38,267 bases of DNA, from NCBI RefSeq assembly GCF_900141715.1, contig NZ_FQYK01000012.1:1-38267 (forward strand), given 5' to 3'. The notes beneath the pieces are model-generated. The model was given only the letters and a program-made list of their open reading frames with translations, was not told where the DNA came from and searched no databases. Origin of the DNA: Algibacter luteus (GTDB lineage: Bacteria; Bacteroidota; Bacteroidia; Flavobacteriales; Flavobacteriaceae). Positions 14,397 through 21,360 of this stretch are shown here, piece by piece (position 1 is the first letter of the stretch; every line of letters begins with the position of its first letter). The translations under genes were made by a program, and so were the position numbers.

Positions 14397-14963
14397 ATGA
14401 AAAAAGTATTAGTTATAGACAACTACGACAGTTTTACGTACAATTTAGTACACTATTTAGAAGACTTAAATTGCGATGTTACCGTAGTGAGAAACGATAA
14501 GTTAGCTTTAGAAGATGTGGAGCCTTTTGAAAAAATTGTCTTATCTCCAGGTCCTGGTATACCAGACGAAGCAGGTTTATTAAAAGCTATTATTGAACAA
14601 TACGCACCAACTAAAAGTATTTTAGGTGTATGCTTGGGACAACAAGCCATTGGTGAAGTTTTTGGCGGTTCATTAATAAATCTCGATGACGTTTATCACG
14701 GTGTTGCTACTAACGTAACGATTTGTGTTGATGACGAATATATTTTTAAAGGCTTAGATAAAAATATTGAAGTAGGTCGGTATCACTCTTGGGTTGTTAA
14801 CCCAGAATTACCAGAAAGTTTAGAAGCGACTTCATTTGATGCGAACGGACAAGTCATGTCTTTAAGGCACAAAACCTACGATGTAAGAGGCGTACAATAC
14901 CATCCAGAATCGGTTTTAACGCCTGAAGGAAAATCAATTTTAGAAAACTGGGTAAATAACTAA
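14397..14963 (+). CDS. trpG: Anthranilate synthase component II (glutamine amidotransferase)
   Basis: This 188-residue class I glutamine amidotransferase supplies ammonia to TrpE. The nucleophile Cys79 is in GVCLGQQAIG, and the His169/Glu171 pair is in YHPES. PGPGIPDEAG forms the oxyanion-site loop. The length is that of a free-standing TrpG/PabA subunit, not a TrpGD fusion. The same subunit may also serve p-aminobenzoate synthase, as in other bacteria. Confidence 0.97.
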   Translation: MKKVLVIDNYDSFTYNLVHYLEDLNCDVTVVRNDKLALEDVEPFEKIVLSPGPGIPDEAGLLKAIIEQYAPTKSILGVCLGQQAIGEVFGGSLINLDDVYHGVATNVTICVDDEYIFKGLDKNIEVGRYHSWVVNPELPESLEATSFDANGQVMSLRHKTYDVRGVQYHPESVLTPEGKSILENWVNN

Positions 14964-14971
14964 AATAAGTA

Positions 14972-15964
14972 ATGAAAGACATTTTAAATAGACTTATAAA
15001 CCACGAAACCCTTACAACTGAGGAGGCAAAACAGGTTATAGTTAACATATCAAACAATATGTATAACCCTAGTCAAATTACGTGTTTCCTTTCGGTTTAT
15101 ATGATGCGTAGCATTACTATAGAAGAATTAAGAGGATTTAGAGATGCACTTTTAGAATTATGTGTTCCAATAAATCTTAGCGGCTATAACGCCATTGACA
15201 TAGTTGGTACAGGAGGTGATGGTAAAAACACCTTCAATATTTCAACTTTATCGGCTTTCATTACCGCTGGTGCTGGAGTTCATGTTTCTAAGCATGGAAA
15301 CTATGGTGTATCCTCTACTTCAGGTTCATCAAATGTCATGGAATCTCTAGGTGTAAAATTCTCGAACGATGAAGGCTTTCTAAAAAAATGTTTAGATCAA
15401 GCAGGCATCTGTATTTTACATGCGCCGTTGTTTCATCCAGCAATGAAAAATGTTGCACCTATAAGAAGAGAATTGGGCGTTAAAACGTTTTTCAATATGT
15501 TAGGACCATTAGTTAACCCTTCATTTCCTAAAAATCATGTCCTAGGTGTTTTTAATTTGAAAGTTTTAAGACTTTATAGTTTTTTACATCAAAACTCTGG
15601 ACATAATTACAATATTGTTTACGCCTTAGATGGTTATGATGAAATCTCATTAACTGGAAAAGCGAAAATTGTTTCTAATCATTCTGAGAAGTTGTTTTCA
15701 CCAGAAGATTTAGGTGTTTCGCAAATAAAACAAGAAGCTATTTTTGGTGGAGATACCGTTAATGATGCTGCCAAAATATTTGTTGATATCATTAGCGGTA
15801 ATGGAACAGACGCACAAAATAATGTGGTATGTGCCAATGCAGGATTAGCCATTGCTACCTCCAATAAATTGACCCATAAAGAAGGATTTGAAATCGCGAA
15901 AGAATCGTTGTTTTCTGGTAAAGCAAAGCAAAGTTTAGACACTTTAATAGAGTTAAGCAAATGA
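14972..15964 (+). CDS. trpD: Anthranilate phosphoribosyltransferase
   Basis: TrpD joins anthranilate to PRPP. At 330 residues it has the normal length. The PRPP-binding loop reads VGTGGDGKNTFNIST (about residues 74-88), and KHGNYGVSSTSGSSNVMESLG holds the second phosphate and Mg2+ contacts. Note NYG in place of the common NRS after KHG. PLFHPAMKNVAPIRRELGVKTFFNMLGPLVNP is the conserved anthranilate-site section. The stop overlaps the trpC ATG (ATGA), indicating coupling. Confidence 0.97.
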   Translation: MKDILNRLINHETLTTEEAKQVIVNISNNMYNPSQITCFLSVYMMRSITIEELRGFRDALLELCVPINLSGYNAIDIVGTGGDGKNTFNISTLSAFITAGAGVHVSKHGNYGVSSTSGSSNVMESLGVKFSNDEGFLKKCLDQAGICILHAPLFHPAMKNVAPIRRELGVKTFFNMLGPLVNPSFPKNHVLGVFNLKVLRLYSFLHQNSGHNYNIVYALDGYDEISLTGKAKIVSNHSEKLFSPEDLGVSQIKQEAIFGGDTVNDAAKIFVDIISGNGTDAQNNVVCANAGLAIATSNKLTHKEGFEIAKESLFSGKAKQSLDTLIELSK

Positions 15965-16749
15965 ATATTTTAGATAAAATAGTAATCGATAAGCGCAAAG
16001 AAGTTGATTTAAGAAAAGGATTGATTCCAATATCTCAACTTGAAAATTCTGTGCTTTTTAATAGAGAAACCGTTTCATTGGCTCAAAAATTAAGAAATAG
16101 CAAGTCAGGAATAATTGCTGAACACAAACGTCGTTCACCCTCAAAATCGGTTATCAATAACAATTTAAATGTTCAAGATGTCGCATCAGGATACGAAAAT
16201 GCTGGTGTTTGTGGGATGTCTGTTTTAACCGATGGGAAGTACTTTGGTGGTTCGTTAGATGATTTACTAACGGCCAGAGCGAGTTGCAATTTACCTTTGT
16301 TGCGTAAGGAATTTATAATTGACGAATATCAAATGCTTGAAGCCAAAGCTTACGGTGCTGATGTTATTCTATTAATTGCAGCGATTTTAACCAGAGTCGA
16401 AATCAAGAAATTTTCAGAATTTGCCAAAAGCTTGAAATTAGATGTGCTGTTAGAAGTGCACAACGAAGAAGAGTTGCAAAAATCCATAATGCCTTCAATA
16501 GATATGCTAGGAGTTAACAACAGGAATTTAAAAACCTTCGATGTGAGTTTAGAAACTAGTAAAAGTTTAAGCAGTAAGATTCCTGATGACTTTGTAAAAG
16601 TATCAGAAAGTGGTATTAGTAGTATAGAAGCGATAAAAGAATTACAACCTTATGGGTATCAAGGATTTTTAATAGGTGAGAATTTTATGAAAACGGATAA
16701 TCCTGGAGCTAGCGCAAAGGAGTTTATAAAAAATCTTAGCCTCCTCTAA
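15961..16749 (+). CDS. trpC: Indole-3-glycerol phosphate synthase
   Basis: TrpC closes the pyrrole ring to give indole-3-glycerol phosphate. It is a 262-residue TIM barrel with IIAEHKRRSPSKSVIN (catalytic Lys), SVLTDGKYFGGSLDDLLTAR, PLLRKEFIIDEYQMLEA, GADVILLIAAIL, LLEVHNEEEL, LGVNNRNLKTF and VSESGIS, all family motifs. The last residues (NLSLL) and the stop codon come from a palindromic repeat (16738-16766), so the native C-terminus has probably been altered slightly. Confidence 0.97.
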   Translation: MNILDKIVIDKRKEVDLRKGLIPISQLENSVLFNRETVSLAQKLRNSKSGIIAEHKRRSPSKSVINNNLNVQDVASGYENAGVCGMSVLTDGKYFGGSLDDLLTARASCNLPLLRKEFIIDEYQMLEAKAYGADVILLIAAILTRVEIKKFSEFAKSLKLDVLLEVHNEEELQKSIMPSIDMLGVNNRNLKTFDVSLETSKSLSSKIPDDFVKVSESGISSIEAIKELQPYGYQGFLIGENFMKTDNPGASAKEFIKNLSLL

Positions 16750-16766
16750 CTCCTCCAAAGGAGGAG
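16738..16766 (+). repeat. GC-rich palindromic repeat, copy 1 (trpC 3' end)
   Basis: AGCCTCCTCTAA is followed by CTCCTCC, AAA and GGAGGAG, a perfect 7-bp hairpin. The same pattern occurs in the opposite orientation at 16825-16857. The TAA inside it serves as the trpC stop. Confidence 0.8.
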
Positions 16767-16788
16767 AACACTCACTCTTGTAAAAAAC

Positions 16789-17508
16789 ATGAATAAAGAT
16801 AAACGACATACTCCGCAATCAATTCCCTCCCCTTTGGGGAGGGCTAGGGAGGGGCTTGCTCTAAAAGTTTGCGGTATGAAATATCAAGATAACATAAAGC
16901 AAGTTGCAGCATTGCAACCTGATTATCTTGGTTTTATATTCTTTAAAAAATCTGCACGTAACTTTGATTCTGAAAGCATTCCTCAATTACCGAAATCCAT
17001 AAAAAAAACAGGTGTTTTTGTTGATGCCGATCTCGATTTGGTTGTTGATAAAATTAAAAAACACGATTTACATGCTGTACAATTACACGGAAACGAATCG
17101 CCAGAATATTGCGAAAAAATTAAATCTGAAGGCATTGAAGTAATAAAAGTATTCTCAATAAAAGATGAATTTAATTTTAGTGTTCTTAAACCCTATGAAT
17201 CAAATGTTGATTATTTCTTATTCGACACCAAAGGAAAATTACCTGGAGGCAATGGCTACACCTTTGATTGGAATGTTTTAAATAATTATCCTTCAGAAAA
17301 ACCATTCTTTTTAAGTGGTGGTATTGGATTAAGTGAAATTGAAGACATTAAAAAATTTGCAAAGAGCAAAGCATCAAAATATTGCTACGCTTTAGATGTA
17401 AATAGTAAATTTGAGATTGAACCCGGACTAAAAAATATTGACGATTTAAAAGAATTCAAAAAGATATCTACTTTATCAGGAATAACAAAATTAAAAAAAA
17501 AGCTATGA
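16789..17508 (+). CDS. trpF: Phosphoribosylanthranilate isomerase with repeat-derived N-terminal extension
   Basis: TrpF isomerises phosphoribosylanthranilate. The native TIM barrel begins at [15 protein letters not shown] (residue 25 on), with catalytic Cys28. [23 protein letters not shown]-like [30 protein letters not shown] (catalytic Asp) and FFLSGGIG follow. Family members normally start 2-4 residues before KVCG. Here the only in-frame start, ATG 16789, adds 24 residues, including [11 protein letters not shown] from a palindromic repeat. No ATG/GTG/TTG start lies between it and Met30. The trpB start overlaps its stop. Confidence 0.93.
   Translation: MNKDKRHTPQSIPSPLGRAREGLALKVCGMKYQDNIKQVAALQPDYLGFIFFKKSARNFDSESIPQLPKSIKKTGVFVDADLDLVVDKIKKHDLHAVQLHGNESPEYCEKIKSEGIEVIKVFSIKDEFNFSVLKPYESNVDYFLFDTKGKLPGGNGYTFDWNVLNNYPSEKPFFLSGGIGLSEIEDIKKFAKSKASKYCYALDVNSKFEIEPGLKNIDDLKEFKKISTLSGITKLKKKL
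16825..16857 (-). repeat. GC-rich palindromic repeat, copy 2 (inside trpF 5' coding region)
   Basis: On the plus strand CCCTCCCC, TTT, GGGGAGGG make an 8-bp hairpin followed by CTAGGGAGGGGCTT. It is the inverted counterpart of copy 1 and is read in frame as part of TrpF. Confidence 0.85.
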
Positions 17509-18686
17509 ATTATAATGTTAACGAAAAAGGCTATTATGGCGAATTTGGAGGTGCATTTATTCCAGAAATGCTATACCCAAATGTTGAAGAATTACGCCAA
17601 AAGTATTTAAAAGTAATGGCTGAACCTGAATTTCAAAAGGAGTTTAATCAGCTTTTAAAAGATTATGTTGGTCGCCCTTCTCCACTCTATTTTGCCAAAC
17701 GACTTTCGGAAAAATACAACACTAAAATTTACTTAAAGCGCGAGGATTTAAACCACACTGGAGCGCACAAAATTAATAATACCATTGGCCAGATATTAAT
17801 GGCTAAACGTTTAGGGAAAACTAGAATTATAGCCGAAACTGGAGCAGGACAACATGGTGTTGCTACTGCTACCGTTTGCGCTTTAATGGGAATGGAATGT
17901 ATCGTTTACATGGGTGAAATTGACATTGCAAGACAAGCACCAAACGTGGCTAGAATGAAAATGTTAGGCGCTAAAGTAGTTCCTGCATTATCTGGAAGCC
18001 GTACTTTAAAAGATGCCACAAACGAAGCCATTCGCGATTGGATTAACAATCCTGTAAACACCCATTACATTATTGGTTCTGCTATTGGACCGCACCCGTA
18101 TCCAGACATGGTAACCCGATTTCAGGCTGTGGTTTCAGATGAAATCAAATGGCAATTAAAGGAACAAACTGGTAATGAAAATCCTGATTATTTGGTAGCT
18201 TGTATTGGTGGTGGTAGTAATGCAGCCGGAACCTATTACCATTATTTACACAATCCTGATGTGAAACTTATTGCTGTTGAAGCTGCTGGTTTGGGTGTAG
18301 ATTCAGGTGAAAGTGCAGCCACATCGGTTTTAGGAAAAGAAGGCATTATCCATGGTTGTAAAACCTTATTGATGCAAACCAAAGATGGACAAATTACAGA
18401 GCCTTATTCGATTTCAGCTGGTTTGGATTATCCTGGTGTTGGCCCCATGCATGCGCATTTAGCTAAAACGGGGCGTGCAGAATTTATGGCCATTACTGAT
18501 GATGATGCTATGAATGCAGGCTTAGAACTTTGTAAGTTGGAAGGTATTATTCCAGCCATTGAAACCTCACACGCCTTGGCTATTTTTGAACAGAAAACCT
18601 TTAAACCAGACGATGTTGTTGTTGTGAGTTTGTCTGGTAGAGGCGATAAAGATTTACAGAATTACATTGAGTATTTCAAAATATAA
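17505..18686 (+). CDS. trpB: Tryptophan synthase beta chain
   Basis: TrpB condenses indole with serine on PLP. At 393 residues it is the usual TrpB1 length. The PLP lysine is Lys89 in [22 protein letters not shown] holds the carboxylate-binding loop, and GGGSNAAG binds the PLP phosphate. GDKDL, the C-terminal SGRGDKD, and [12 protein letters not shown] are intact. It overlaps trpF by 4 nt (ATGA). A dispersed repeat (copy C) separates it from trpA. Confidence 0.98.
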   Translation: MNYNVNEKGYYGEFGGAFIPEMLYPNVEELRQKYLKVMAEPEFQKEFNQLLKDYVGRPSPLYFAKRLSEKYNTKIYLKREDLNHTGAHKINNTIGQILMAKRLGKTRIIAETGAGQHGVATATVCALMGMECIVYMGEIDIARQAPNVARMKMLGAKVVPALSGSRTLKDATNEAIRDWINNPVNTHYIIGSAIGPHPYPDMVTRFQAVVSDEIKWQLKEQTGNENPDYLVACIGGGSNAAGTYYHYLHNPDVKLIAVEAAGLGVDSGESAATSVLGKEGIIHGCKTLLMQTKDGQITEPYSISAGLDYPGVGPMHAHLAKTGRAEFMAITDDDAMNAGLELCKLEGIIPAIETSHALAIFEQKTFKPDDVVVVSLSGRGDKDLQNYIEYFKI

Positions 18687-18704
18687 ATTGATAACGTTAC
18701 GCAT

Positions 18705-18787
18705 GCGTTAGGGATTATAGCGACATCCTTTTTTGCTTTTTCTGCAAAAAAGATATAGCGAAAAGCCCGACCCTTGTGGTAACGCCC
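18705..18787 (+). repeat. Dispersed GCGTTA/TAACGCC repeat, copy C (inside trp operon)
   Basis: It starts GCGTTAGGGATT and ends AAAGCCCGACCCTTGTGG then TAACGCCC. The central hairpin CTTTTTTGC/GCAAAAAAG (18728-18736 with 18744-18752) has 9 bp. It fills most of the 118-nt trpB-trpA gap. Confidence 0.85.
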
Positions 18788-18804
18788 AAAAAATAATAAA
18801 GAAA

Positions 18805-19569
18805 ATGAATCGTATTAAAGCGAAACTTAAAGAAGATAAAAAATTACTGTCTATCTATTTTACGGCGGGGTACCCTAATATTAACGACACGGTTTCTATT
18901 ATTAAAGATTTAGAGAAAAATGGGGTAGATATGATTGAAATTGGTTTGCCGTTTAGCGACCCATTGGCCGATGGACCCACGATTCAAGATAGCTCTACCC
19001 AGGCTTTAAAAAATGGAATGACTACGGAGGTACTTTTTAATCAGTTAAAAGATATTCGTAAAACTGTGGATATTCCGTTGATTATAATGGGTTATTTTAA
19101 CCCCATGTTTCAGTATGGTGTTGAAGCTTTTTGTAAAACATGTAAAGAAATAGGTATTGACGGTTTGATTATTCCTGATTTACCGGTTGATGTGTATCAT
19201 GAAGAATATCAGGCTATTTTTGAAAAATTCGGATTGATAAATGTATTTTTAATTACACCACAGACGAGTGATGAGCGCATAAGATTTATAGATTCTATAT
19301 CTAACGGATTTATATACATGGTAAGCAGTGCAAGTACAACGGGAGCTCAATCTGGTTTTGGTGACGAACAAACTGCATATTTTGAGCGAATTGCCAAAAT
19401 GAACCTTAAAAACCCTCAAATTATAGGTTTTGGGATTAGTAATAACGACACGTTTACACAAGCTACTAAATATGCCAAAGGTGCCATAATTGGTAGTGCT
19501 TTTGTAAAGCATGTTACTAATGAGGGGATTACATCCATATCTAAGTTTGTGAAAAATATTTTGAAATAG
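18805..19569 (+). CDS. trpA: Tryptophan synthase alpha chain
   Basis: TrpA splits indole-3-glycerol phosphate and channels indole to TrpB. The ATG at 18805 gives 254 residues, the usual length. The longer open frame upstream runs through repeat copy C and is not real coding. Motifs: YFTAGYPN, MIEIGLPFSDPLADGPTIQ (catalytic Glu and Asp), GYFNPMFQYG, GLIIPDLPVD, FLITPQTSDERI, YMVSSASTTG (YxVS) and GFGISN. It is the last gene of the operon. Confidence 0.97.
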   Translation: MNRIKAKLKEDKKLLSIYFTAGYPNINDTVSIIKDLEKNGVDMIEIGLPFSDPLADGPTIQDSSTQALKNGMTTEVLFNQLKDIRKTVDIPLIIMGYFNPMFQYGVEAFCKTCKEIGIDGLIIPDLPVDVYHEEYQAIFEKFGLINVFLITPQTSDERIRFIDSISNGFIYMVSSASTTGAQSGFGDEQTAYFERIAKMNLKNPQIIGFGISNNDTFTQATKYAKGAIIGSAFVKHVTNEGITSISKFVKNILK

Positions 19570-19590
19570 ATTTTATTACAATTGTTTGAT

Positions 19591-19626
19591 TATCTTTGGT
19601 TAACGAAATTGGTTAACCAATTATTT
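19591..19626 (+). promoter_or_regulatory. Promoter plus GGTTAAC operator for the 19634 gene
   Basis: A -7 element TATCTTTG (exact TAnnTTTG, 19591-19598) runs into GGTTAAC, five bases, and the palindrome TTGGTTAACCAA (19609-19620), then TTATTT. The same arrangement with identical spacing precedes the PL6 gene. No good -33 is seen, which would suit activator control. Confidence 0.7.
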
Positions 19627-19633
19627 AATTGTT

Positions 19634-20713
19634 ATGAAATCTATATACTATTTAGTTGTTTTACTTTTCTCAGTATCACAGATGCATGCTCAAGTTACCC
19701 TTGATGCTGATGGATCTGGTGGTATGCAAACTTATGATTTAATAAACTCAGTTTTAGCTCCAGGTTACGACGCCGTGGAGGAACCAGATTGTAGCCACGC
19801 CCCAACTTTTCAGCATATTGATGAACCTTTTGATGCGACTTTAGGTATAAACGTCTTTCGTTTTTATATTCATGAAGCCACAGACACTGATAGATGTAAT
19901 GGTTCTACAGACCGCCAACGTAATGAAATAAAAACATACGATAAATCGCCAGCAAATTTAAAAGGCGTTGAAGGCGAAAGTGTGATATATAAATGGAAGT
20001 TTAAATTGGATGCCGGTTTTCAAGTTTCATCAAGCTTTACGCATTTACACCAATTAAAATCTGTGGGTGGATTGTATGAAAGTATGCCTATGTACACCCT
20101 AACGGCGCGTAAATCGACTCCTGACAGGTTGGAATTACGTTATGCTGAAACTAACTCTCAAACTACCTTGATTCAAACGGCAATAGCGCCATTTAAAGGC
20201 GAATGGGTAGAAGCTACTGAGTCTATAAAATATGGCACGAATGCGAGTCCAGATTCAGGTACTTATTCGATTGAATTAAAAAGAGTGAGTGATAATGCTG
20301 TATTATTAAGTTATACCGATAATGCAGTGAAAAATTGGCAAACTAATGCCGACTTTGTACGACCTAAATGGGGGATTTATAGAAGTTTAAATAATCGCAC
20401 CGATTTAAGAGATGAAGAAGTCTTGTTTGCGAATTTTAGCATTGAAGAAGTTCCTACTTTGAATACTGAAGATTTTCAAAAATCATCGTTGAAAATATTT
20501 CCTAATCCGGTTAAAGATATTATGAAAATTGAAACGCGTAATTTTGATTTTTCTGAAATAGAAATTTGTGATATCTCTGGAAAAAAGGTATTAAATTTTG
20601 AAACTGTAAATTCATCTAGCATCGACGTTTCTAGTTTACGACATGGTATTTATTTTGCCACATTTAAGGATCAAAACAATGCCGTTTTTAGAACTAAATT
20701 CATTAAAAAATAA
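19634..20713 (+). CDS. Secreted β-jelly-roll (ConA-like) protein, putative polysaccharide lyase, T9SS
   Basis: The 359-residue precursor has a signal peptide (residues 1-19, ending QMHA). A ~255-residue domain carries DRQRNEIKTYDKSP, VIYKWKFKLDAGFQ, FTHLHQLKS, LTARKSTPDRLELRY, GEWVEATESIKYG and RPKWGIYRSL. An RxE segment on one strand (RQRNEIK) and a paired strand with His-Gln are the layout of jelly-roll lyases such as PL7, PL18 and PL20. I cannot assign the family. Residues ~285-359 are a T9SS sorting domain (FPNPVKD ... GIYFATF). The shared operator with the PL6 gene suggests a related polysaccharide substrate. Confidence 0.7.
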   Translation: MKSIYYLVVLLFSVSQMHAQVTLDADGSGGMQTYDLINSVLAPGYDAVEEPDCSHAPTFQHIDEPFDATLGINVFRFYIHEATDTDRCNGSTDRQRNEIKTYDKSPANLKGVEGESVIYKWKFKLDAGFQVSSSFTHLHQLKSVGGLYESMPMYTLTARKSTPDRLELRYAETNSQTTLIQTAIAPFKGEWVEATESIKYGTNASPDSGTYSIELKRVSDNAVLLSYTDNAVKNWQTNADFVRPKWGIYRSLNNRTDLRDEEVLFANFSIEEVPTLNTEDFQKSSLKIFPNPVKDIMKIETRNFDFSEIEICDISGKKVLNFETVNSSSIDVSSLRHGIYFATFKDQNNAVFRTKFIKK

Positions 20714-20767
20714 TCCATATTATTTGTTTATTTTTGATGGCTACAGTTAATTAAAAGTCAAAACTAA

Positions 20768-21220
20768 ATGCCACTAAACATCGTTTTATTTGAACCCGAA
20801 ATTCCTAATAATACAGGAAACATTGGGCGTTTAGCTTTAGCTTCTGGCTCTCATCTACACCTTGTAAAACCATTTGGCTTTGAAATTGACGATACGCGCT
20901 TAAAGCGTGCTGGTTTAGATTATTGGCAACATCTTCAAATTACATATTACGATAATATTGATGCATTTTTTACTATCAATAAAGATAAAACCATGGCGTT
21001 TTTATCAAGTCATGGCTCAAAAAATCATTGGGATATTCCTTTTGAAGACGACATGTTTTTAATTTTTGGCAAAGAATCTGTTGGACTGCCCAAAGATCTT
21101 CTTAATCAATATTCCGAAAATTTATTTAAAATTCCACTATTTAGCCAACATGTACGCAGCTTAAACCTTGCAAACGCCGTTAGTATTGTGGTTTACGAAG
21201 GCATCAAACAAATCAAGTAA
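20768..21220 (+). CDS. trmL: tRNA (cytidine/uridine(34)-2'-O)-methyltransferase
   Basis: TrmL methylates the wobble ribose in certain tRNA-Leu with SAM. The 150-residue SpoU/SPOUT protein has the minimal length of TrmL. It begins NIVLFEPEIPNNTGNIGRLALASGSHLHLVKPFGF, continues LKRAGLDYWQHL and FLIFGKESVGLP, and ends with the SAM-knot motif IPLFSQHVRSLNLANAVSIVVYE. It is a housekeeping gene between two secreted polysaccharide-degradation genes and probably has its own promoter. Confidence 0.95.
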   Translation: MPLNIVLFEPEIPNNTGNIGRLALASGSHLHLVKPFGFEIDDTRLKRAGLDYWQHLQITYYDNIDAFFTINKDKTMAFLSSHGSKNHWDIPFEDDMFLIFGKESVGLPKDLLNQYSENLFKIPLFSQHVRSLNLANAVSIVVYEGIKQIK

Positions 21221-21281
21221 CATCTTCACCGTCAAAATCTTGCCGATTATCTAAAACTGAAATACTTAAACGCATAAAAGT

Positions 21282-21338
21282 TTGATACTAATTTGATTAT
21301 TATTATATTTGGTTTACCACACTGGTTAGCCAATTATT
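21282..21338 (+). promoter_or_regulatory. Promoter plus GGTTtAC operator for the PL6 gene
   Basis: The -33 TTG is at 21282-21284 and the -7 TATATTTG at 21304-21311, 19 nt apart. GGTTTAC, five bases, then TGGTTAGCCAATTATTT follow. This copies the 19591 site in sequence and spacing. The leader to the ATG is about 45 nt. Confidence 0.75.
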
Positions 21339-21360
21339 TCAACAATCAAACTTTACAATT

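Noticed and set aside
18733-18804. Upstream extension of trpA
   Set aside because: These codons come from repeat copy C; the ATG at 18805 gives the standard TrpA start and length.
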